A stretch of 64,000 bases of DNA, from positions 372,001 to 436,000 of the forward strand of contig CALJTY010000030.1 of assembly GCA_937975915.1 (NCBI GenBank), read 5' to 3'. This stretch comes from an uncultured Acidimicrobiaceae bacterium (lineage in GTDB: Bacteria > Actinomycetota > Acidimicrobiia > Acidimicrobiales > RAAP-2). A program made the position numbers and the translations under genes. The notes under the pieces were generated by a model, which saw only the letters and a program-made list of their open reading frames with translations, ran no database searches and was not told the origin of the DNA. This document shows, piece by piece, positions 1-6,569 of this stretch (positions within the stretch are counted from its first letter, which is position 1; each line of letters starts with the position of its first letter).

Positions 1-813
1 GAGTTCGCAAACCGCGAAGGAGACATTGTCTCTGGAACAGTGCAACAGAACGACAACCGCTACACACTTCTTGACCTTGGCCGCGTAGAAGCACTTCTGC
101 CACAGGCCGAGCAGATTGCCTTTGAGCGCTACGAACACGGTGCTCGCATCAAGGTGTACATCGTTGAAGTACGAAAGACGAACAAGGGACCACAGATTGT
201 TGTGAGCCGCACCCACCCAGCACTCGTGGCGAAGTTGTTTGAAATTGAAGTTCCTGAAATCGCAAACGGCATCGTTGAGATCAAGGCGCTGGCTCGTGAG
301 CCCGGTCACCGTTCAAAGATTGCCGTTGCTTCAAATGATCAAATGGTTGATCCAGTTGGTGCATGCGTAGGAGCTCGAGGGTCTCGAGTTCGCAACATCA
401 CTAACGAACTTCGCTCAGAGCGCATTGACGTTGTTCCCTACAGTGACGACCCAATTGAATTCATCCAAGCAGCACTGCAGCCTGCACGAGTTCGTGAAGT
501 CCAGCTAAACGAAGAAGAGGGAATTGCAACTGTGATTGTTCACGACCAGCAGCTCTCACTTGCGATTGGCAAGGAAGGCCAGAATGCCCGCCTTGCCGCT
601 CGACTCACCGGATGGCGCATTGACATTCGCTCTGAAAACGAAGGTGAAGAAGACGTCGTTGCTGAAGAAGTTTGGACCGATGGTGACGAAGTTGTCGATG
701 CAACAGTTTCTGTAACTGATGAAGTTGTTGTTGTTGACGAAGTAATCACCGACGCAGAAGGTGACGTCGAAGAAATCGTTGTTGCTGAAGTTGTCGCGGA
801 GGACGAAGCATAA
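1..813 (+). CDS. nusA: Transcription termination/antitermination factor NusA, 5' end cut by window
   Basis: NusA binds RNA polymerase and nascent RNA and controls pausing, termination and antitermination. The frame is open from base 1, so the N-terminal polymerase-binding domain lies outside the window. Visible parts are an S1 domain, then KH1 with its GARG loop (DPVGACVGARGSRV, about residue 117 of the visible frame), then KH2 with LAIGKEGQNARLAARLTGW. The protein ends in a tail of about 55 residues very rich in Glu, Asp and Val. It heads the usual nusA-ylxR-infB-rbfA-truB cluster and overlaps ylxR at its stop codon. The identity is certain; only the left boundary is missing. Confidence 0.97.
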   Translation, partial: EFANREGDIVSGTVQQNDNRYTLLDLGRVEALLPQAEQIAFERYEHGARIKVYIVEVRKTNKGPQIVVSRTHPALVAKLFEIEVPEIANGIVEIKALAREPGHRSKIAVASNDQMVDPVGACVGARGSRVRNITNELRSERIDVVPYSDDPIEFIQAALQPARVREVQLNEEEGIATVIVHDQQLSLAIGKEGQNARLAARLTGWRIDIRSENEGEEDVVAEEVWTDGDEVVDATVSVTDEVVVVDEVITDAEGDVEEIVVAEVVAEDEA

Positions 814-1058
814 GACCGATTCGCACATGTGTTGTCTGTCGAAATAGACGTGACGACACTGAAATGATTCGCGCTGGGCGAACTCTTGATGGTACGTGGT
901 ACATCAACAGGGGAGTCGGGCGAGGAATCTGGTTGTGCGCTGATGGAGTTTGTAGTGGAGAAGTACAGAGTGGTCAGATCGCCCGCTCACTAAGGAGTTC
1001 AGTGGGCGATAGCGATGTGGAGCAGTTGAGGCAGTTGATTAACCGCTCAAAGCAGTAA
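810..1058 (+). CDS. ylxR: YlxR (DUF448) RNA-binding protein, apparent ATA start
   Basis: A small basic protein of the YlxR family, always found between nusA and infB and thought to bind RNA or act in nucleoid-associated regulation. The family begins with a short PIRTCVxCR signature. Here that signature (PIRTCVVCRNRR) is encoded from 816, well upstream of the first ATG (864), which would delete it. No ATG, GTG or TTG precedes the signature before the in-frame stop at 786. The ATA at 810 overlaps the nusA stop as ATAA and lies 7 bases after a perfect GGAGG (798-802), so I read initiation at ATA, giving 82 residues. Initiation at a later GTT is less likely. The family call is firm; the start is inference. 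Confidence 0.8.
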   Translation: MRPIRTCVVCRNRRDDTEMIRAGRTLDGTWYINRGVGRGIWLCADGVCSGEVQSGQIARSLRSSVGDSDVEQLRQLINRSKQ

Positions 1059-1081
1059 GTGTTGTGAAAGAATTAATGACT

Positions 1082-1103
1082 GTGTTTACAAGAATGTAAA
1101 CAC
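1082..1103 (+). repeat. Perfect 8-bp inverted repeat upstream of infB
   Basis: GTGTTTAC (1082-1089), loop AAGAAT, GTAAACAC (1096-1103). It lies between the ylxR stop and the infB ribosome-binding site (AAGGA, 1115-1119) and is followed by a short T run (1109-1113). It could be a weak terminator/attenuator, an mRNA processing stem or a protein operator. The short A/T-rich stem argues against strong termination. Confidence 0.5.
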
Positions 1104-1124
1104 GCGAATTTTTAAAGGATCGTT

Positions 1125-3887
1125 TTGGCGCAGAAGAAGATACGAGTACACGAGCTCTCGAAAGAGCTCGGACTTACGAGCAAAGAGCTGCTCGGTCTCG
1201 CCCAAAAACTAGGTATTGGCGCGACGAGCCCCTCCGCCTCTATTGAAGACGCACAAGCCGACCGCATCCGTCGAAAGGCCGACGCCGAAGGCCTGCGACG
1301 CGAAGTCGTTCCTGAAGAGCCAAAGGCAGCAAAAGCCACCAAGGCCACGAAAGCAACAAAGACTACAAAAGCAACGAAGGCTAAAGCCGAAACTGTTGAG
1401 CCTGCACTAAAAGAAGATGCAAGCGAAAAGCCTGAACCACAGATGCGTGCGAGCAAAGCCGTTGAGGTAGAACCTGAGACAGCACCAAGCGCACCTGTAG
1501 CTGCAGAGCCAGAAGCAGAAGACGCTCCAAAGGTTGTTCGCAGCCGTACCGCTGCTCCAAAGGCTGCTCCAACTCGCACTGTTTCACCAGACGGTCCTGT
1601 GACCATGCGTCCAACGCAGCGTCCAACAAGTGCAGAGCCAACCGATGGTGCTCCACAGCCACCACGTCCGCCAATGAGTTCTACTGGCCGTCCAATTCCT
1701 CCACCTCCAGGTCGTCCAATGAGCGCGACTGGTCAACCTATTCCTCCACCTCCTGGAGCACGTCGTCCGATGCCAAGTACTGGCGGTCGTCCAGGTGCAC
1801 CATCAGGTCCTCGTACCGGTGGTCCTCGTCCGACAACGGGCCCTCCACGCACTGGTGGTCCTTCACGTCCAGGCGGTGGCTTTAGTGGTCCTCGCACTGG
1901 TGGTCCAGGTGGACCAGGAGCGGGCGGTCCAGGTGCTGGTGCCCCAGGTGCTGGTGGTCCAGGTCGCGGTGCTCCACAACGCGGTGGTCCGGGTGGTGGT
2001 CCTCGCGGATCACAGCGCAAGAAGACTGCACGTCGTCGTCGCAATGTTGATGAGCTCGAGCCAACCCAGATGACTACATGGCAGCCGAGCAATGCTCCGG
2101 TGCCAACGGGTGAAATTCTTATTGAGCGCGGTTCAACCGCTAAGGACGTTGGTCCAAAGCTAAACCGAAGCGCTGCAGACATAATTCGCTTCTTGTTCTT
2201 GCAAGGCGAAATCGTTACTGCAGTACAAAGTCTTAGCGATGACATGATCGAGCTCTACGCCGCAGAAGTAGGTGCAGAAGTACGTCTCGTTGACCCAGGT
2301 GAACAGCAAGAAGCTGCGCTACTTGCGAAGTTCTTCGACGAAGACGACGAAGACGACGACATCCCAGTTATCCCTCGTTCGCCAGTTGTAACCGTTATGG
2401 GTCACGTTGACCACGGTAAGACAATGCTTCTGGACAAGATTCGTAAAACAAATGTTGTTGCTGGCGAAGCTGGTGGAATTACTCAACACATTGGTGCGTA
2501 CAAAGTTGACTGGAAAGACGGAGCTATTGCGTTCCTCGACACCCCAGGTCACGAAGCCTTCACCGCTATGCGTTCACGTGGAGCAAAAGTGACCGACATC
2601 ATCATCTTGGTGGTGGCTGGAGACGACGGTGTTATGCCTCAGACCATTGAAGCAATCGAGCACGCCAAGCTTTCTAACGTTCCAGTCATTGTGGCCGTTA
2701 ACAAGATGGACAAGCCCGATGCGAACCCTGACCGCGTTTTAGAGCAGTTGAGTCAACATGGTCTCGTTCCAGAAAAGTGGGGAGGCGACACCATCTGTGT
2801 TGAGATCTCTGCGTTGCAAGGAACTGGCATTGATGAACTTCTCGAGCAAGTTCTGCTCGTGGCTGAAATCGCTGAACTTACTGCTCGCCCAACTGGTCGC
2901 GCTGTAGGAACTGTTCTAGAAGCGAACCTTGAGAGTGGTCGTGGCCCAGTGGCGACGGTCATGATCCAAAAGGGAATTCTTTCTGTTGGTGACTGTGTTG
3001 TTGCTGGCCCGGCCTTTGGAAAAGTAAAGGCACTCATCAACGACCAAGGAAAGCAGATCAAAACTGCTGGACCATCTACTCCAGTTCAGATCCTCGGTTT
3101 CTCTGAGCCTCCTTACGCTGGTGACGAAATGCGTGTTGCACGTGACCTCACTCACGCTCGCTCACTCGCAGAAGCTCGTGCGCAACGTGCGCGTCTTATC
3201 ACTCACCAGCCGGGTGCTGGAACAAGCGGTGCACGTCTTGAAGACCTCTTCGAACAGATTCAACGTGGAGAAACAGCCACACTGAACATTGTTCTGAAGG
3301 CCGACGTTCAGGGTTCACTCGAAGCATGTACTGAGTCGCTAAAGAAGCTTGAGCGTGAAGACGTGAAGCTTGTAATTGTTCAACGTGGTGTTGGTGGAAT
3401 TACTGAAAACAATGTTCAGCTTGCACAGGCTTCGAATGCAACAATCATTGGATTCAACGTTCGACCTGACAAGCGCGCTCGCGACCTCGCCGAAAAAGAA
3501 GGCGTGCAGATTCGCACCTACGAAATCATTTACAAGTTGATCGAAGAAATCCAGGCAGCGATGCTCGGTCTTCTTTCTCCTGTCTTTGAAGAAGTCATTA
3601 CTGGTGAAGCTGAAGTTCGCGAAATCTTCCGTGTACCGAAGATTGGTGCCATTGCTGGTTGCTACGTCCGTGAAGGCGTGATTACTCGTGGATCTAAGGT
3701 CCGATTCCTTCGTGAAGGAACAATCATCTGGAAGGGCTCGATTACATCTCTTCGACGCTTCAAGGATGATGCTCGTGAAGTGCAGTCGGGCTTTGAGTGC
3801 GGTATTGGACTCTCTGACTACCAGGACCTCAAAGAAGGCGACATCATTGAAACCTTCGAAGAGCGCGAGATTCCTCGCACGGCCTAA
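1125..3887 (+). CDS. infB: Translation initiation factor IF-2
   Basis: This GTPase brings formyl-Met-tRNA to the 30S subunit and promotes 70S joining. It has 920 residues. The N-terminal IF2N module (RVHELSKELGLTSKELL) is followed by a Lys/Ala/Thr-rich stretch (about residues 66-90) and a long Pro/Gly/Arg low-complexity linker (about 180-300, with PPPPG and RTGGP repeats). A second IF2N module comes next, then the G domain: GHVDHGKT near residue 426, DTPGHEAF and NKMDK, then the C-terminal beta-barrel and C2 domains that bind initiator tRNA. The start is TTG, supported by AAGGA five bases upstream. The long disordered linker is typical of actinobacterial IF-2. Confidence 0.98.
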   Translation: MAQKKIRVHELSKELGLTSKELLGLAQKLGIGATSPSASIEDAQADRIRRKADAEGLRREVVPEEPKAAKATKATKATKTTKATKAKAETVEPALKEDASEKPEPQMRASKAVEVEPETAPSAPVAAEPEAEDAPKVVRSRTAAPKAAPTRTVSPDGPVTMRPTQRPTSAEPTDGAPQPPRPPMSSTGRPIPPPPGRPMSATGQPIPPPPGARRPMPSTGGRPGAPSGPRTGGPRPTTGPPRTGGPSRPGGGFSGPRTGGPGGPGAGGPGAGAPGAGGPGRGAPQRGGPGGGPRGSQRKKTARRRRNVDELEPTQMTTWQPSNAPVPTGEILIERGSTAKDVGPKLNRSAADIIRFLFLQGEIVTAVQSLSDDMIELYAAEVGAEVRLVDPGEQQEAALLAKFFDEDDEDDDIPVIPRSPVVTVMGHVDHGKTMLLDKIRKTNVVAGEAGGITQHIGAYKVDWKDGAIAFLDTPGHEAFTAMRSRGAKVTDIIILVVAGDDGVMPQTIEAIEHAKLSNVPVIVAVNKMDKPDANPDRVLEQLSQHGLVPEKWGGDTICVEISALQGTGIDELLEQVLLVAEIAELTARPTGRAVGTVLEANLESGRGPVATVMIQKGILSVGDCVVAGPAFGKVKALINDQGKQIKTAGPSTPVQILGFSEPPYAGDEMRVARDLTHARSLAEARAQRARLITHQPGAGTSGARLEDLFEQIQRGETATLNIVLKADVQGSLEACTESLKKLEREDVKLVIVQRGVGGITENNVQLAQASNATIIGFNVRPDKRARDLAEKEGVQIRTYEIIYKLIEEIQAAMLGLLSPVFEEVITGEAEVREIFRVPKIGAIAGCYVREGVITRGSKVRFLREGTIIWKGSITSLRRFKDDAREVQSGFECGIGLSDYQDLKEGDIIETFEEREIPRTA

Positions 3888-3890
3888 ATC

Positions 3891-4253
3891 ATGGCCCGCA
3901 CCGAAGGTGGTCACCACCCATATCCTCGCTCAGCGAGGGTAAACAAAATTCTTCAGCAAGTTATCTCTGATGAGATGACACGCCTCTCTGACCTCGATGA
4001 CCGCCTCGGGATTCTTACTGTTACTGGTGTGGACACATCACCTGACATGCGCCAAGCAATGGTGTATTTCGATTCGTTAACTCCTGAAGCAAAAGAAGTT
4101 CTAGAAGAGTCGCGCGCACAGATCCAAGCATCAGTAAATGCTCAGACCAGGCTCAAGCGAACTCCGAAGTTGTCGTTCATGGCTGACCCCGCAATCTCAA
4201 GTGGTGGAGCTGTGGAAGACATCCTTAGGCGCCAAGCCAATGAAGACAAATAA
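3891..4253 (+). CDS. rbfA: Ribosome-binding factor A
   Basis: RbfA is a single KH-fold protein that binds the 30S precursor and helps mature the 5' end of 16S rRNA. At 120 residues it is of normal family length. The N-terminal motif (ARVNKILQQVISDEMTRL) and the central VTGVDTSPDMRQAMVYF strand pattern are typical. It starts 3 bases after the infB stop, and its 3' end overlaps truB by 14 bases, which implies translational coupling. ATG at 3891 is the only sensible start. Confidence 0.95.
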   Translation: MARTEGGHHPYPRSARVNKILQQVISDEMTRLSDLDDRLGILTVTGVDTSPDMRQAMVYFDSLTPEAKEVLEESRAQIQASVNAQTRLKRTPKLSFMADPAISSGGAVEDILRRQANEDK

Positions 4254-5145
4254 CGGCCTTTTATTAATTGATAAGCCCGAGGGCATCACAAGTCACGACG
4301 TAGTGTCTCGTGTGCGAAGAGCACTCGGTGAGAAACGTGTTGGCCATGCGGGAACCCTTGATCCAATGGCCACGGGACTGCTGATCATTGGCGTGGGCCC
4401 AGCAACTCGACTGATTCGCTTCGCCCAGAGTGAGAAGAAGCTCTACACCGGTGTTGTAAAACTAGGCAGCTCCACTGACTCACTAGATGCAGACGGTGAA
4501 GTTACTGGCACGGCTGGCGTACCAGAGCTGTCACTAGAGATTGTTCAGTCGTGCGCATCATCGATGCTCGGAACGCAGCAGCAAATTCCACCAATGGTCT
4601 CTGCGATCAAAGTGGGTGGAAAGAGGCTCTATGAAATGGCGCGTGAGGGTATTGAAATTGAACGAGCTCCAAGACAGATAACAATCTCGCGCTTTGAAGT
4701 TTGTCCAACTGAGTCAAATGACGAATGGAACTTTGTTGTTGAATGCACCGTCGGCACCTACATCCGAGTTTTACTAAGCGACCTCGCGGTGCGACTTGGC
4801 ACCCTGGGGCATTTGACTGCACTTCGCAGAGAGGCGAGTGGTCATCACTCGGTGAAGGACGCTCTCACCCTTGATGTATTGAAGACCCTCGCTGAAAACG
4901 GCACTGACGTCCTTCGACCTCCAGTTGACTTCGTGACGGGACTAGAAACCGTGATCCTTAACGATGAGCAAGAACAACGTGTTCGCATGGGTCAACAGAT
5001 TGAAATCGCCCAGTCGTTCACATCGCCAGAGATTGCGGCACTGGACGTGAGTGGGCAGCTGGTGGCTATTTTGCAGCCACGGGGCCAGTTATGGAAACCC
5101 GAACTTGTTCTGCCTGATTCGAGTGAAGGTAAGTTGGATTCGTGA
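4240..5145 (+). CDS. truB: tRNA pseudouridine-55 synthase TruB
   Basis: TruB isomerises U55 in the T-loop of most tRNAs. It has 301 residues from ATG 4240. The TruB family opening (GLLLIDKPEGITSHDVV) starts immediately after this ATG, so the longer frame from 4138 is not needed. Catalytic Asp41 lies in HAGTLDPMATGLL, and a second conserved block is GTYIRVLLSDLAVRLG. A C-terminal PUA-like region follows. It overlaps rbfA by 14 bases and ribF by 4 (GTGA), within one translationally coupled operon. Confidence 0.96.
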   Translation: MKTNNGLLLIDKPEGITSHDVVSRVRRALGEKRVGHAGTLDPMATGLLIIGVGPATRLIRFAQSEKKLYTGVVKLGSSTDSLDADGEVTGTAGVPELSLEIVQSCASSMLGTQQQIPPMVSAIKVGGKRLYEMAREGIEIERAPRQITISRFEVCPTESNDEWNFVVECTVGTYIRVLLSDLAVRLGTLGHLTALRREASGHHSVKDALTLDVLKTLAENGTDVLRPPVDFVTGLETVILNDEQEQRVRMGQQIEIAQSFTSPEIAALDVSGQLVAILQPRGQLWKPELVLPDSSEGKLDS

Positions 5146-6089
5146 AGATTTTGAGAGACACTGCTTCGGGCGCACCAAGTGCGGTGGCCGTCGGGGTATT
5201 TGACGGACTGCACCGTGGCCACCAACGCGTTTTGGAGAATCTAAAAGAAATCGCAACTCGCCACGGCGTTCTTTCATCGGTGGTGACATTTGATCCCCAC
5301 CCTGCAGTCGCTCTAGCGCCTGACCGTGCTCCATCACAACTTGGAACGATTGAGCAACGACTCGAAGGTCTAGAGGCACTGGGAATCGATCAGGTGCGAG
5401 TGCTTACATTCAATGCAGCACTCGCTGGAGAAACTGCCGAATCTTTCATCGCACGAGTTCTCGTGGATGAGATGAAAGCAACTCACATTGTTGTTGGCGA
5501 GGATTTCAGATTCGGCCATGAACGACTAGGCAACGTGTCAATGCTCGAAAGTCTTAGTGAATCATTCGGATACCGGGTTCATCCAGCCAGCATCTTTGGC
5601 GACGGTGAACGTTGGAGTTCAACGTCTGTTCGTGCAGCACTTTCCAAGGGCAACCTTGACATTGCTAACGACGTACTTGGCCGGCCATTTGTTCTTCGCG
5701 GAACAGTTGTACATGGTGACGCACGTGGTGCAGAACTTGGCTATCCAACTGCAAACATTTACTCTCATCCTCGCCAGCAACTTCCAGCAATTGGTATTTA
5801 CGCTGGCGCCACGAGAGCAACTGGTGGTGAATGGCTGCCAGCAGCAATCTCAGTAGGGAAGCGCCCTCAGTTCTACGAAGACGGTCAGCTTTTGGTGGAA
5901 GTGCACATCCCGGGATTTAGCGGAGACCTCTACGACCAAGTTCTCGATACTGCTTTTATTTCCCTTCTTCGCGGGGAAATGGCCTTCGATGGGGTAGAAG
6001 CCCTAATTGCTCAGATTGACCGGGACACGGCTCAATCTCAAGAGATTTTCACGTCTTTTCGACCTGAGACTTCAATTCTGCTAAGGTAG
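5142..6089 (+). CDS. ribF: Bifunctional riboflavin kinase / FAD synthetase
   Basis: RibF converts riboflavin to FMN and then FAD. At 315 residues it is normal for the family. The N-terminal nucleotidyltransferase domain has GVFDGLHRGHQ (about residues 18-28) and a later WSSTSVRAAL block. The C-terminal flavokinase domain has GRPFVLRGTVVHGDARGAELGYPTAN, with the PTAN metal-site motif (given here only as its key elements). GTG at 5142 overlaps the truB stop as GTGA. Its position between truB and rpsO is common in bacteria. Confidence 0.96.
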   Translation: MKILRDTASGAPSAVAVGVFDGLHRGHQRVLENLKEIATRHGVLSSVVTFDPHPAVALAPDRAPSQLGTIEQRLEGLEALGIDQVRVLTFNAALAGETAESFIARVLVDEMKATHIVVGEDFRFGHERLGNVSMLESLSESFGYRVHPASIFGDGERWSSTSVRAALSKGNLDIANDVLGRPFVLRGTVVHGDARGAELGYPTANIYSHPRQQLPAIGIYAGATRATGGEWLPAAISVGKRPQFYEDGQLLVEVHIPGFSGDLYDQVLDTAFISLLRGEMAFDGVEALIAQIDRDTAQSQEIFTSFRPETSILLR

Positions 6090-6095
6090 GTACTC

Positions 6096-6149
6096 GGTCA
6101 GCGACGCTGATCAAGTGGGTCGTCACGTTGGCGGCTCGCAACGGGACCC
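6096..6149 (+). promoter_or_regulatory. Structured leader upstream of rpsO, candidate S15 autoregulatory RNA
   Basis: Two adjacent foldable elements occupy the ribF-rpsO gap. The first is GGTCAGC (6096-6102), loop GAC, GCTGATC (6106-6112). The second is nested: GGGTC (6117-6121) pairs with GACCC (6145-6149), enclosing CGTTG (6126-6130) and CAACG (6139-6143). rpsO leaders that bind S15 and repress translation are known from several bacterial groups. Whether this one does so is inference from position and fold. Confidence 0.45.
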
Positions 6150-6173
6150 CCGATTCATAAGGTAAATACGTAA

Positions 6174-6431
6174 ATGGCTGAGAAGCAAGAAATCATCAAG
6201 GAATACCAAGCGCACGGAACTGACACCGGCTCGTCCGAAGTTCAGATCGCGCTCTTGACTGACCGGATTTCACACCTCACTGAGCACCTCAAAGTGCACA
6301 AGGGTGATCACCACACACGTCGTGGACTTATGAAGCTCATTGGACAACGCCGTCGTCTGCTCGATTATGTGCAGAATGGCAATGTTGAGCATTACCGCGA
6401 GCTAATTGGCCGTCTCGGCATTCGTCGCTAA
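6174..6431 (+). CDS. rpsO: 30S ribosomal protein S15
   Basis: S15 is a primary 16S rRNA-binding protein that nucleates the central domain of the 30S subunit. At 85 residues the length is standard. The conserved elements are HGTDTGSSEVQIALLT, then LTEHLKVHKGDHHTRRGL and IGQRRRLLDY. It starts with ATG after a weak AAGG (6159-6162) and is followed by pnp, the classical rpsO-pnp pairing. Confidence 0.98.
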   Translation: MAEKQEIIKEYQAHGTDTGSSEVQIALLTDRISHLTEHLKVHKGDHHTRRGLMKLIGQRRRLLDYVQNGNVEHYRELIGRLGIRR

Positions 6432-6438
6432 TCAAGCG

Positions 6439-6461
6439 ACACGTCGACGCCGTCGACGTGT
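6439..6461 (+). other. 10-bp perfect stem-loop after rpsO
   Basis: ACACGTCGAC (6439-6448), loop GCC, GTCGACGTGT (6452-6461), starting 7 bases after the rpsO stop. No T run follows, so it resembles an mRNA-stabilising or RNase-processing stem more than an intrinsic terminator. It would protect the rpsO 3' end. Confidence 0.65.
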
Positions 6462-6485
6462 TCAACACATCTGAATCCCTGGAAG

Positions 6486-6529
6486 CCAGTGGAGGACAAT
6501 CGCAAAATGTTGCGAAGGTTGCTCACTGG
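6486..6529 (+). promoter_or_regulatory. Nested stem-loop in the pnp leader
   Basis: CCAGTG (6486-6491) pairs with CACTGG (6524-6529), and the inner TCGCAA (6500-6505) pairs with TTGCGA (6510-6515) around an AATG loop. It lies 40 bases before pnp. In E. coli and Streptomyces the rpsO-pnp intergenic hairpin is cleaved by an RNase III-type enzyme, and in E. coli PNPase represses its own mRNA through it. An equivalent role here is inferred from position. Confidence 0.5.
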
Positions 6530-6569
6530 GATCCGGGCAGAGTGTTGCTAACTAAATAGGAGCATTTCC

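Noticed and set aside
1112..1606. Minus-strand ORF of 164 codons
   Set aside because: It is antisense to the Lys/Ala-rich IF-2 N-terminus. Its Ala/Ser/Val composition is a by-product of the opposite strand.
1733..2245. Pro/Gly-rich minus-strand ORF of 170 codons inside infB
   Set aside because: It mirrors the codon repeats of the IF-2 linker, has no ribosome-binding site, and lies fully inside a certain gene.
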